A DNA stretch of 64,000 nucleotides, from positions 1 through 64,000 of the forward strand of contig JAMYHX010000152.1 in the NCBI GenBank assembly GCA_025529335.1, written 5' to 3'. The notes under the pieces are model-generated. The model ran no database searches, was not told the DNA's origin, and saw only the letters and a list, made by a program, of their open reading frames with translations. The DNA comes from Rhizopus sp. PT2906 (Eukaryota > Mucoromycota > Mucoromycetes > Mucorales > Rhizopodaceae). Shown here one piece after another: positions 10,557 to 22,476 of the stretch (position 1 is the first letter of the stretch; each line of letters starts with the position of its first letter). The position numbers and the translations under genes are program-made.

Positions 10557-12410
10557 TTACGTTTCCATTGGCTTCATCTCGGTTTTCGCAGCGTACACTT
10601 CTGTATCCTCAGAACGAATGGGTTCGTCTTCGTTACGCTTTTGTCTCACAATGAATTTTCCTCTTTCTCCAATAAACACAAACACATAAGGTGCACATAC
10701 TAATAGGAAACATCCCATAACAACGTTTACCCAAAAGAACCCGATTGCCTTGTACAAATAACCACCCAAGAAAGGACCAACGATACCACCTAGGGCAAAA
10801 GCAACATTGAACAACGCATAACTTCTACCTTGCCCGTCATCAGAACCATCTGGGTTCAAGGACTGAACGACATGCCCCATTTCGGATAAAACAGGCGTCA
10901 AGAAAGCAGCGACGCAGAATCCTTGTATGACGGTCAAAATGATGAGTGGAGCAATTCCGCCCGCGGTCGACTTGTTGGGAACACCCATGAGTATCGTGGC
11001 CACACTGCCTATGATCCATGTAGGTATCACGACTACTTTGGCTCCCAACTTGTCTGCAAGATAACCAGCGAGTGGGGAAGCGACAAAGGTAGGCGCAACA
11101 GCGGCAATAAACACTACACCGATTTGTCCAGAATTGAGCCCCCATTCAGATGCTAATCTTACATTCAATGTAGACTAATAAAGTTTCAGCATCCATTGAG
11201 CATAGTGTATAATGTATCCTTACCTCAAGCACGCCCAACAGTGTACCATTTGAGAAAGCCATGAGCATACCTGCCAGCAACCGGTGCTGTTTCAAGAGCA
11301 TCCAATAGGATACCGTGTCCTTTTTTTCTGGGACGCTACTGTCTATTGTTGCCGTGCGTGACTCTTCAATTCGTTGTTCGTTTTGTTTCTTAAACCATTC
11401 TGGTGGATTATTTTTACGTTCTACAAGAAACAACCGCAGCACTAAATCAACGCCAGCTAGTGCAACACAAAAGATGAATGGTGCTTTATATCCTCTTGTT
11501 TGGTAGAGTGCTGTCATTAACATGTATGAGATTTACTGTTTGTTTGCATTAAAGAAAGTATTACCTCCTATAAAACAGATACTCTTGGTTTAGTTATGCT
11601 GCAATCATGTCTTTGCTTCGAGAAAAAACCTACCTCCTATGGGTGCACCGGCAACCATGCCAATAGAATGGAACGTCATGACTCGACCCATCTTTTTGTG
11701 TGCATTAGAGATAGTCAAGACACATCGTATTCAATATTACCTGAGTTCCTAGCTCTTCAATAGGGAATGTATCGCTTATCAGACACATACCCAAAGTCCA
11801 TACACATGCATCAGATATTCCTTGCAAAAATCGAGCAATCAAGAGTTCCCAGTAATATTCGCTAAACATGAAGAGTAATGTTGATCCTATAAGACCGAGA
11901 ATACCAACGAGCATCAAGCCCTGACGATGTTTTAATCGGTCACCTACAAGTGATAGGGTCAGTAAATGAATGCTTAATTTCTATAAATATAATAAAATAC
12001 CTAAATAGCCGAAGCCAAGAGATCCCGCAATGAGACCAACAGAAAAAAGGGCAAGCAATGCACCTGATTGCTTCGAGACGTCTCCCGGATCGTGAAGCTC
12101 AGAGTGATATGGATCATATCCAGGATTGTTTGGCGATCTTCCTCTCTCAATAGCATCGATTGTGAAAGGAACTATATACATGATGTTAACCATATTAAAG
12201 CTTAATTGGATCAAGACTTACGAATGGGAACAATAATACTGTATGTTATCATCTGTAAATAAACAAGAACTTGTCAGATCCAGACATTGATTTCTCTCTC
12301 TCTCTCTCTTGTGCTCTCGATCTTACATCTGTAAAAAGTGACACACAGACAGTTGCAAGGATATAAATCTTTGATCCTCGAAAGCGAACAAAGATGGGCT
12401 TCCGTGTCAT
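10557..12410 (-). CDS. MFS transporter of the DHA1/vesicular amine type
   Basis: Proton-coupled exporter of the major facilitator superfamily, with about twelve helices spread over several short exons. After MTRKPIFVRFRG comes helix 1 (IYILATVCVSLFTDMITY) and a luminal loop with SPNNPGYDPYHSEL. The helix 2-3 signature is GFGYLGDRLKHRQGLML, with the conserved G-x-x-x-D-R. Helix 5 has FLQGISDACVWTLGMCLISD, resembling motif C of 12-helix drug antiporters and VMAT/VAChT-like proteins. The tail is charged and cytosolic (ERGKFIVRQKRNEDE, ending MKPMET). I start at the ATG at 12410. An upstream ATG near 12520 (MLIFALKGRG) could belong to a 5' leader exon. The substrate is unknown. Confidence 0.85.
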
Positions 12411-12914
12411 TTTTTGCTTTCAGTGAAAAGAAACGACAGATTTTTTCTATAAGAAACAAATAAATAGTCTGACTGTCGGCGGACATACCGAACTGAATCC
12501 TCTTCCTTTTAGGGCAAATATGAGCATTAACAGAAAACTGTCGTTACATAAAGCTTACAAAGTAAATCAAAATGTCCAAGTATTTAATAAAAAGAGGAAG
12601 GGCAGATGATCTTTGTTTCAATGCATTGATCCTGCAAAAAGATTTATAAAATATTATGTTTATTAAACTAGTGACAATGTTTCCATCAGATAAAATGATG
12701 ATTTATATATCAACCTTCTGTGTAATCTTTAAAGCAGCAATAGCAGTGTAATAGTTACTGCGGTCTCTTTTTTTTTTTTTATTGCTGCAAAAAGGTTCTT
12801 TGTCATCAAAAGCATCTCTCATCTGATTGGCTGAAATTTACTTTTCCCCGACCTGCATCTCTGTGTGGAAATCTCAAAGCTTGATGCAGACATGCACTTT
12901 ACACTTGTCACATA
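12411..12914. other. Divergent promoter region between MFS gene and VPS18
   Basis: The two genes point away from each other, so this half-kilobase should hold both promoters. It contains a T-run near 12770-12781 and no convincing coding frame. Confidence 0.45.
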
Positions 12915-15168
12915 ATGTCACTTTTTGATGACTTTTTAGAATCTACAGCTTCTACTTCAGTAGAAACGCAACCCATTCCTATACCAAAATCTAATAGAAA
13001 AGTACCAAGAATAAAACACAAACACACACACACACGAATGACTGATGATCACACAATCTTTCTTTTATTGTATCTAACAGGTATCTACTATTGATGAAGA
13101 AGAACTGGAAAGCCAAGTATGGAAATCTCACCTTCAGCAAAAGAATTATGAAGCGGCACTTCAGTCGTGCAAATTACCTACTCAACGAGCCCAAGTTTAT
13201 GCAGCACGGGCACAAGAAGAGTATGAGCAAAAGCGATACTTGCAAAGTGCTCAGTATTTTGCAAAGAGTAACGTTCCGTTTGACCAAGTCGTGATCAAGT
13301 TTATTCAAAAGGGAGAAAAGGACGCGCTTCGGCAATTTTTGATTTTTCGAATAGAAAGACTTGATCCCAATGTAAGTCAAGAGTGTCCCAGTTTTTATTT
13401 AAGGAATTTAAAAAGAATATCCAAGAGTAGAATCGTACTCAAAAGACACTTATTGCGACTTGGCTTGTCGAGATGTATCTGTCCAAAATGGATCAATTGG
13501 ACGATTTGATTGCATCCGCTAAAGGAACTTATGGCTCTGCTAGTCGATCGTACAAATACCTCAAAGAAGAACAGCAAAGCATCAAAGACGAATTCAGAAG
13601 CTTTATCGAGACATATGGCACACATCTACATGCATCTACTACATACAAGCTGATATCAAAGCATGGTCGTAACTCAGAATTGCTGTATTATGCAGACTAT
13701 ATTGGCGATGCAGAAAAAATACTTGACAATTGGATCCGAGAAAAGGATTGGGAGAGGGCTCTCAACTTACTCGGACAGCAGGTAGTTCAATCTCGTACAG
13801 ATGAACTTTATCTAATGAATGCTTAGGATAAACTAGACTTGATCTACAAGTATAGTACGTTACTCATTGAACATGTGCCTGAAAAGTTGGTGGATCTTTG
13901 GATTGAACGACCTGCTTTGAACTCGAGATATCTTATTCCTGCATTGCTGCGATACAATCATTCAAATACAGCCAAAGAGGTAGAGATAGCAATGACGTAT
14001 TTATAATGCTCAACCTTTTCCTTTGTAATAGAATCAGGCCATTCGATATTTATCATACGTCATTTCTGAATTAGGGAATACAGACTTCATCATACATAAT
14101 CTACTTTTATCACTTTATGCAGCACAACCCAGTAGAGATGAGACACCGTTATTGGCATTTTTGAAAAACGAGGTGAGTGCAGATTGTTTAAATACTTGAA
14201 GATGTTCATGATAAAAAGGGACGTGATATGTATTATAATCTTGATCATGCCTTAAGGGTATGCATTCAACATGGAAGAACCAGAAGCTGTCTCCATATCT
14301 TTGGACAAATGGAGCTGTATGAAGAAGCTGTCAAATTAGCATTAGAGCATAATGACCTCGACCTGGCTCGTACCTATGCCGACAAACCCGAGGATGACGA
14401 TGCTTTACGTAAAAAGCTATGGACAAGGATTGCGAAATACGTTATTGAAAATAATCAAGATATCAAACAGTAATTTAAGACACACAGGTTTATAAACAAG
14501 TTTGTAATCTTTTCTCTCTTAGCGCTATGCAGCTACTAAAAAGCTGTGATTTACTTAAAATGGAAGATATATTGCCTTACTTTCCTGATCATGTTCTTAT
14601 TGACAACTTTAAGGAAGAGATATGCGCGTCGTTGGAAGAGTACAATATTGGCATAGAAGAACTAAAGGCCGAAATGGATAATGCAACGGTTTGTGCGGAT
14701 CATATCCGATTAGATGTAAAGAAGCTAAAGAAAAGGTAATCGGGAATTTTTGGGGAAAAAAAAAGTTTGAGCTAAAACAGATATGTTTACAGATTTGCTG
14801 TTGTTGAGGATGAGCAACTATGCAGTCTATGTCAATTTCCATTATTGACACGACAGTTTTACGTATTCCCTTGTCACCATGTATTTCATGCAGATTGTTT
14901 GATAAATAGAGTAACAAAGTATTTGCCAACTCGTGAAATAAGAAAGTTGGCAGATATTCAAGAACAATTATCAAAAGAATACAAGCTGGCGAGAACAGGA
15001 ACAGAAGAAGACGAAGATATTTTTAAACGAATCGAAAAGCTGAGGTATCAGCTAGATAATATAGTTGCTAATCAGTGTGTTATATGTGGAGATATCCTCA
15101 TCAATTCTATTCATATACCATTTATCAGTGAAGAAGAAGCCGAATATGCAATGAGTTGGGTTATTTAA
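12915..15168 (+). CDS. VPS18: Vps18 (HOPS/CORVET subunit) lacking the N-terminal propeller
   Basis: Core subunit of the HOPS and CORVET tethers that drive vacuole and endosome fusion. I see a short first exon (12915-13001, MSLFDDFLESTASTSVE) that looks like a normal Vps18 start. After an intron containing a CA repeat (13002-13080) the gene resumes directly with TIDEEELESQVWKSHLQQ, the clathrin-repeat-like alpha-solenoid. Further solenoid follows (LEHNDLDLARTYADKPEDDD, LLKSCDLLKMEDILPYFPDH), then a coiled coil and a C-terminal RING-H2 (CSLCQFPLL, FPCHHVFHADCLI, NQCVICGD). The total is about 650 residues against roughly 900-1,000 in the family, and the Pep3/Vps18 beta-propeller is missing. This could be a real deletion or an assembly collapse at the CA repeat. 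Confidence 0.85.
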
Positions 15169-15225
15169 AGCAAAATAAAGTTTTTATTTTATGCTAAATG
15201 CAAATATTAAAAGAATGATATATTT

Positions 15226-15839
15226 TTAGGCGGGAATAATTTGCCATTGTTGGTTAGTAGCAACAGAACCTTGCTTCTTTTCATACAAGATGACTTCAGC
15301 ACCATCCTTGTCTTCACCACCCTTGATGTCCAAGACTAAGTTGGGGTTAGCAGCAGTATGGATGTAGCCATTGGGGTCAAGATGCCAGGATTGGTTTTGG
15401 CTATTTTCAGAGACTTCCTTTGCATCATATTGAATAATATGAGCTATGAGAAAAAAAAAAAAAAGATGAGTATTTATCATAATGACAAGATGTGTAAAAA
15501 TACATACCGTTTTGTTCAATCTTGTTACCCTTAACATCAAGAACCTTGCCACTCTTGACATTAGCAAAGTAACCGTTACGGTAGACCCAAAGTCTATCAA
15601 ATAGCGCGTTAGTATATTTAATGTAAGCCAAAAATGAGCACATACTGATTTTCGTTGTCAGAGTTCTTCTTTGTCCAGACGATGATCTTGCCACCGTTTT
15701 CAGTGGAGCCACCAGCGACGTCGAGAACGCGTCCGTTTAACTAAACAACGGGATAAATATACTTGCTTTATTCCCCCCCCCATGTATACATTACCTTGGA
15801 AGCAATAAAGAAAGGACCTTCAGGAATAGAGCTATACAT
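15226..15839 (-). CDS. Ricin-type beta-trefoil lectin domain protein
   Basis: A single-domain, roughly 150-residue protein in three exons. It begins MYSSIPEGPFFIASKLNGRV and carries the three trefoil repeats: VLDVAGGS with NQLWVYRNG, VLDVKGNK with NQSWHLDPNG, and VLDIKGGEDKDGAEVILY with NQQWQIIPA. The recurring V-L-D-(V/I)-x-G and (N/Q)-Q-x-W motifs are the QxW ricin B signature. There is no signal peptide or membrane segment, so it is probably cytosolic, like other small fungal lectins for which storage or anti-feeding roles are proposed. Sugar specificity cannot be read from the sequence. It lies tail-to-tail with VPS18, 57 bp apart. Confidence 0.9.
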
Positions 15840-16152
15840 TTTGATTTACTTTTTGATATAAAGACAAAAAACAAGAGAGGAACGGCTTATATTTATACAT
15901 TTCAGGACCTCGGCTCTTGGATAGTTCTTTTATATCATAATGACGTTCAAACTTAAGCACCTTCGCATGAAGTAATAAAGTTGTTACTATTTATTTATTC
16001 CTAACTAAAAGTAGAACACATTTTTTTTATTTGGGGTAAGGAAAGGGGATACTTTTTCTATACAATTAAAGTTTATGTATTTATATGCGTGAGTGTAGAG
16101 TGTGTATTTAGGGGATATTGATGTGTCACAAATGCCATGAATTCTTAATTCT

Positions 16153-17264
16153 TTACCATCCACGCTTAGCATACTTTTCATTTTCTGGTAAAGAGTCCAA
16201 GTTGATACCAACCATGGCTTCACCAAGATCTTCAGAAATTTCGGCCAAGACCTTGGGGTCATTGTAGTGAGTAACAGCTTGAACAATAGCCTTAGCACGC
16301 TTAGCTGGGTCACCAGACTTGAAGATACCCGAACCAACAAAGACACCATCACAGCCCAATTGCTATATCCATATATGATTAACACACTGTAGTATGCACA
16401 CATGTAGTACTTACCATCATGAGAGCAGCATCAGCAGGAGTAGCAACACCACCAGCAGCAAAGTTGACGACAGGAAGACGACCGAGTCTGGCAGTTTCCT
16501 TGAGCAAGTTGTATGGAGCTTGGAGTTCCTTGGCGTAAGCATATAATTCTTCATCAGTCATGGAGGCAGCACGTCTGATTTCAGCATTGACAGTACGAAT
16601 GTGACGAACTGCTTCAACAACATTACCAGTACCGGCTTCACCCTTTGTACGGATCATGGCAGCACCTTCGTTGATACGACGAAGAGCTTCACCAAGGTTC
16701 TTGGCACCACAGACGTAGGGAACCTTAAAGTTGTGCTTGTTGATGTGGTTGGCCTCATCAGCAGGGGTCAAAACTTCAGATTCATCAATATAGTCAACAC
16801 CAATAGCTTGAATAATTTGTGCTTCGACAAAGTGACCAATACGAACCTTGGCCATGACTGGAATTGTGACGGCTTCAATAATTTCTTTGATCATCTTAGG
16901 ATCAGACATACGAGCAACGCCACCTAGATATGGGTTTTTAGAATGAGTCATGAACCATGTATATATTTATATAAAACTTACCATTCTTACGAATATCAGC
17001 AGGAACACGTTCCAAAGCCATGACAGCACAAGCACCAGCTTCTTCAGCAATTCTGGCTTGTTCAGCGTTAATGACATCCATAATGACACCACCCTGTCAA
17101 ATATGTTATTTTTTGTTCAATCTGTAGCCCCACACCAGGGGGGAGGGTCAACTTACCTTCAACATTTGAGCCAAACCAGCCTTGATAGCGAAAGAATCTT
17201 GTTCTTCATTACCGTTAGGCTTATCGGAATGAAGGTTAGCGGGAACAGCAAAGGAAGCAGACAT
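16153..17264 (-). CDS. PDX1: Pyridoxal 5'-phosphate synthase subunit PDX1
   Basis: Synthase subunit of the DXP-independent vitamin B6 pathway, building PLP from ribose 5-phosphate, glyceraldehyde 3-phosphate and ammonia supplied by PDX2/SNO. Four exons give about 315 residues. Family blocks seen are AGLAQMLKGGVIMDVINA, AGACAVMALERVPADIR, MAKVRIGHFVEAQIIQA with the first active-site lysine, YIDESEVLTPADE, MIRTKGEAGTGNVVEAVRH with the second lysine, and FAAGGVATPADAALMM. The phosphate-binding GCDGVFVGSGIFKS follows. It is complete and looks functional. No PDX2 gene is in the window. Confidence 0.96.
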
Positions 17265-18023
17265 GGTTGTAAAGAAAAAAGAAAAGGCAAGTTTTTTATC
17301 TCGAGTCGAAAAAATAGATGAAGATTTATAAATGACAATCGGAGACACTGGCCATGAATAATTTAAGTCCAATCATTGGGCAAATCTCACGTGATTGTGT
17401 GAAACATCTTGATTGACTCATGGCTCGCTTTACTCTCACTCTTACTCACACAACACAAGGTTACCGTTTATGAACAATTGTTATTCATTTCGGATCAGTG
17501 AGATGGGAGGGTGACACTTGATATTCATGATCATGTCCTTGTTGCCGTAATAAAGATACACACTTTGTCAATTGGTTCATTAATTAACCGTCACTTTTCA
17601 GATGGCTGACTCTTTTTTTTTACTGCGTAAATAAGGTTCTCTCTTGATTTATTGGATTTCCCTGCATAAAGATTGGCGCAGGGACCTCATTTTGATTTGA
17701 AATGTGGGATCGAGAATCATTAGATTGATCCTCCAAAAAAAAAAGCAAGCAAATCCATGATGTATATGTTCTTCATCAGTGTATGTATGTGTGTAAGGGA
17801 GGGCGAGGATCAGTGTGAATGATTTGTAATCATCTTACTTTATAAAGAAAATACAAAAAGCTCGGGTCAAATTGTACCTGTCATTCATATGCTACGAGAT
17901 ACAGTGAAGATATATGTGCGACTGTAGCGATCTTGTGATAGACTTTATCATTTGTAGAAAACAATCTACTGTAATATAAAGATTTAAAAGTTTATTAAAA
18001 CTATACAATATATGAACAAGTTA
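17265..18023. other. Intergenic, no gene seen
   Basis: Spacer between the PDX1 promoter and the 3' end of the receptor-like gene. AT-rich, with several T and A runs. No coding frame or RNA gene recognised. Confidence 0.5.
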
Positions 18024-20626
18024 TTATTCCAAGCTGTACTTGCTACGCCAATAATCCAAGGCAAACTGAATCGACTTTCGAGATTTCGGAGATACCTGCA
18101 GCATTCCATTCAAAAGTACACAGAAGTCTTGGTTGCTGATATTCTCTTCAATGGACTTGTCAATATAGGTTTGCAAAATAGGACCATCTGTCGCCATCAG
18201 GTTCTGAATATCCGAAACACTGTCAAAAAGCAATAGACCGTTGGTTGCGATTGTGTAGATAACGCAACCAAGGGACCAAGTATCAGCCTCTGGCACGGGC
18301 TTATAAAGAAAACTCTTATCCGATAAGAATTCGGGTGGCGTAAATACAGTAGGCTGTTTAGGTAGTCCATGCTTGGTGATCAATGATTCCTGCTTTTGAA
18401 CATAAGCAAAGTTGCCCAAAGTCCAGTCAGAGACCGAAGAATCATAATAAAATGTTGTAGGATCGATCGCTAGATGTACAAACTTGTGAGTGTGAATTGC
18501 ATTAACAGCACAGAGTAATGCAAAGGTGGTCGATATTCTCTTATCACCGTCTTGATCGTCCATAGGTGACCACACATTTTCAAACAGCAAGTGATGAAGT
18601 GAGAGTGAAGGTATGATAGGTGAAGTAATCCATAGAAACTGATATCCGTATCTTGGTGTCGGTGAATTCAGCACAACAGCACGTTTACTCTTCATAATAA
18701 ATGGACAATCTTCCATTGAAGATACAGCGTATACTGACCGTATGAACGTATCTAGACGAGTGGCACCAAAGTAATGAACCGTGCAATATCTTCCGTCATC
18801 TGTCATAAATGTTCTTGTAGCATATCCTTCTTGCCCATAATAAATAACCTGTTCCTCTGGGAGTGACTTGTAAGCGCCGTTGAAAAGCATCATGGGCCCA
18901 TCTCGTTCGGGCTCCAATTCAAGCATTTCTTCTTCCGAGAGATGAGCGAAATCAACCACACCTTCAACATAAGATACAGGACGTATATCGGGACGACCGT
19001 CATTAAAGCCATGGGGTTCAAGAACTGTAGTGGAAGAAGACATTGCAGCAGCGGCAATAGCAGTAGTGGCAGTCGTAGTCATCGTATCAGCAGTGGCAAT
19101 CATTGTAACAGAGTCACTGCTAAATTTATTGTACTGCATCGTCATATGTGTAGTAGCGGCAGCAGTCTGCATCAGGTCTTCCCCTATAAACACAGGCTCT
19201 TCCTCAAGCTTCTTTTCGATCTGGTAGCTGCGAGAAGTGAATGAACCAAAGCGCCTCAACTTTTTTGCTCTGAGGTAGAAAAATATTCCAATTCCAATGA
19301 AAACAAAAGCGACAACACCGACGACAATACCCGCTATGACACCGCCTGGCACATTTTTTCCTGAATGCACAACCTCTGCTACCTCTGTGCTTGTAGGAGC
19401 AGGAGGCTGTGTGAAGGCTGCTGAATTGTTGTAGATGCCAATGCCGTCAGAACCTTTGTCTATTATAGAAATCAAATTGATAGGAAGTTGTTGATCAGTG
19501 CCAGGCATGGCTACTACCGAAAGAATACACTGTCCGAGGGAGCAGCCCTCCTGTCCTGAGATAGTTATTGGAATTCTCTGAATTGCCCAGTCCATCGGTA
19601 TGTCTCGTTTTACTGCGTTATCTGTCCAATGAACCGTATCGTTAGAAGCAGGCTGTGTGGTCTTTGCGAATTGCTGTCTGTGTAAAGATGGGTTCGAAGA
19701 TTTGGTTGGGGTGACAGTATTCGTGCTCTTAACTGTGCTGGAAGATACCGTGGATGTTTGTGTGAGGGAAAAGGTACTTGCTGGCTTATTGTATAAAGGG
19801 GTATACTGAGTCAACGAAGGATTATGAATATAGATATTCACTTGATTGCTCTGCTTATCATAATAGGTGATATATTTCGTTTGATTGTCACTTGATGATA
19901 CCACACTTGTACTTGACACGGTGTTTATCGCTACAACAGACGAGACGCTGCTGAAAGCTCTAAACGTGCTGTAATCTAGACTATTCAATCGATATTCTGA
20001 TACAAGACCATTCTGCAAAAGATACACACTCTGCGACTCTACGTGTGCAGCAAGTATACCTGTCTGGTTCACAGATATTAATTTGTTGATCACCATATCT
20101 GCCGTGCCTAACAAAAGCGTATTAAGTGAGATGTCATCAGCACCATGAAGGCTGTTGGACAGAAAGGCTATGTACGTGGTATTGGCACTGCCCATATTTA
20201 CGGCTGAAATAATCTGCGTATCTGGCAAGTAGTCTGTTTCGTTTATAATCACTGGTGTTGTACTGTTGAGTTCCAATCGAAAAAAGGCTGAGCTTACTGT
20301 TCTTTGGGTAGGATTACTATCTAATTGCCCTATTGAGTTTTTTGAACCTAGGGAAAGTTATGATGTGAGACAAGAAGTGAAAATAACCGTTAAGAGTACT
20401 AACTTTCAAATACTAACAGTATAGAGGAACTTGTATGATCATATGCGCAGACACCGTTAAAGACTGCATTCTCTGGGTATCCCTTAATATCTGACAGCAA
20501 GCTAGAATAGACCGCGGTCTGCTGTGTATCAAAACAATGCAGACTGTATCCACTTTGATTTTCCTTTGAGATGAATATAACATTCTCAAGATTGTATCCA
20601 TAACAAGCTACTTCAGGAGAAGACAT
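18024..20626 (-). CDS. Single-pass receptor-like pseudokinase
   Basis: Two exons, about 850 residues. Residues 1 to about 400 look extracellular: Ser/Thr/Asn-rich, many N-x-(S/T) sites (for example NTT, NQT, NDT) and a mucin-like stretch STFSLTQTSTVSSSTVKST. A clear membrane helix at about 407-432 (GGVIAGIVVGVVAFVFIGIG) is followed by RAKKLRR, the usual stop-transfer. The cytoplasmic part ends in a kinase-like domain (about 560-840). The APE-like TPPEF and DTWSLGCVIY motifs are kept, but the catalytic loop reads HLAIDPTTF in place of HRDxKxxN, the DFG site reads NFA, and no VAIK lysine is visible. It should therefore be inactive as an enzyme. No signal peptide follows the ATG at 20626, so the start may be wrong. 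Confidence 0.75.
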
Positions 20627-21594
20627 GATATTAATGATAGAAAAAAGATAAAGAAAAAAGCCCTATCATTTACCAACTTTTATATGGGCTTAGATCCTTC
20701 TAGTATGAATAAATTTCTGCTTTAGTCTCAAACTGTGTAACATGGCTCCAATGTAAAAATAGAACAGACAGCGCAGACAGTGCTTGAATACAGCGTTGGC
20801 TCAGCGTAGCAATATATTCTCTACACTTCACTTTAAATAAATACCACACAGATTGTAGCTACGCCATATATTACGCTATTGAATTGCTTTGTTGAACCAA
20901 CATCAGCATCGTTTTGTTTAGTAGCATCTTGTTCTAAATCGTCTAGTTACTTAACAGCAGTTCTCAGTTTGAATCTCATACAGATGAAAAGGTTACTGTA
21001 AATCAAGGTAATCATATGGAAAATAAAGTTGCTTACTATAGAATAAACACTTCCTGTTCAGGAATAGCCGCAAAATGACACCTATGACTCATGATTTTTT
21101 AGTATTTTCTGCATATAATGCTGCTCACCATAAACATCTTTGCTGTGAAACCATCAAGATAGACAGGTGAGATAATCTAAGGCTGACACATCATTATAAC
21201 AAGGCAAAAGATACTAGAGCATCGTGATTATGTTATAAGTGATAAAAGAGCAAAACTGTGCGAATATCCTTGGGGCTTACAAGAACTTATGATTGCAGGA
21301 AAAAAGTTTTTTAGTCATGATATTAAAGAGATGTGTGAATAGCAATCATTATAAAAAAAAAGGCTCGCCTCAAGCAATTTGAAATCAAAAATGCTAATAC
21401 TATACAAAAAAGAGAGAGAGAGAGAAAGATTCATCGTTATGTCCATCTCTGGCTTTGACTTTTTTATTTTTAGAAAATATTCTATATAAGCCTTCTAGTA
21501 TTTGTAAAAGTATGTATACACTCGCTATAGTACGCTTCTTTCTTTGTTTTTTTTTTTCTTGTTTCGGGTCGTGTGAGAAGATATGGTTGATCTT
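20627..21594. other. Intergenic, no gene seen
   Basis: Nearly 1 kb of AT-rich DNA with a short GA run (about 21413-21426). No recognisable gene. It includes the promoter of the receptor-like gene and the 3' flank of the F-box gene. Confidence 0.45.
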
Positions 21595-22476
21595 CTATAG
21601 TCCACTAAAGATGGCAATGTTGTGAAAGGCTTCCATTTCCTCTTCTTCGACTGGAAGTGAATGTTTTTCCAAAAGAACCTTTTCGCTGGCGCGATCTGCG
21701 CTTTCCTTTTGTGTGTTGGACAAGACAGCTTTGAGTAACGTTTCTGCTGAAAAGTATGTCGTTTGTTCATTCATATGGCCAATACTTGCACCATCTGGCA
21801 TAAGACCCAAGAACTCGAGATGTTTACAGTATTCAAAGAGTTCTGTGATATGTTGACTGGCCCAGGTTCGTTTGGTAGCAATGACGAGTGTCTTGAGTGC
21901 AAGAGAGGTAGCCATCTTGAGGGATTTGAGTAAACCTTCGGCTTGAAAGTGAACCTCGCAATTGACAGATAATTCTTCCAAATAAGGGCATTTTGTAATG
22001 AGTTGACCGAGTGTGGTGGAGTCTAAGGAGATGAAATTGGTCAATTGCTGAGTGTCGCCAATAAGCCTTAGACTGCGCAATAAAAGTGGTGTCTTTTTCT
22101 TTTCCAAGGGGATACGGAATGAGTGCTCGGATAATGTCATCCATCCACAAATGGTCAATTCTCTCAGGTTGGAGCATTCCAGTAAAAGGTATTGTATCAC
22201 ATTGTCACGGACACCGCATATATGTATTTTCTCAATGATAGCTAAGTGAGGATGGAGAATGTTCTTTAAGTCTTTTTGATTCCACAGAAAGAGTGATGTG
22301 TCGTGCCTCATGTCATCCTTTGGATCCAATATGATGCTCTTCCAGTGTGCTGGATGGTCAGACATGTATCTAAATTTTTTAGACACATTTCGTACTCTTG
22401 AAAGGTCAAAGGGTGATAGACCAGATAGGACCTTGTAAAGTATTTCGTTTGGTATAATGGAAATGTAATCAGTCAT
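21595..22476 (-). CDS. F-box/leucine-rich-repeat protein
   Basis: Intronless gene of 293 residues. The N-terminus is an F-box: ISIIPNEILYKVLSGLSPFD, then LSRVRNVSKKFRYMSDHPAH and W. The rest consists of irregular leucine-rich repeats (IEKIHICGVRDNVIQYLLLE, CSNLRELTICGWM, CPYLEELSVNCEVHF, CKHLEFLGLMPDGA). This is the layout of substrate receptors in SCF ubiquitin ligases, where the F-box binds Skp1 and the repeats bind the target. The target cannot be predicted. Such genes are abundant in Mucoromycota and often lack introns, as here. Confidence 0.85.
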   Translation of the reverse strand: MTDYISIIPNEILYKVLSGLSPFDLSRVRNVSKKFRYMSDHPAHWKSIILDPKDDMRHDTSLFLWNQKDLKNILHPHLAIIEKIHICGVRDNVIQYLLLECSNLRELTICGWMTLSEHSFRIPLEKKKTPLLLRSLRLIGDTQQLTNFISLDSTTLGQLITKCPYLEELSVNCEVHFQAEGLLKSLKMATSLALKTLVIATKRTWASQHITELFEYCKHLEFLGLMPDGASIGHMNEQTTYFSAETLLKAVLSNTQKESADRASEKVLLEKHSLPVEEEEMEAFHNIAIFSGL

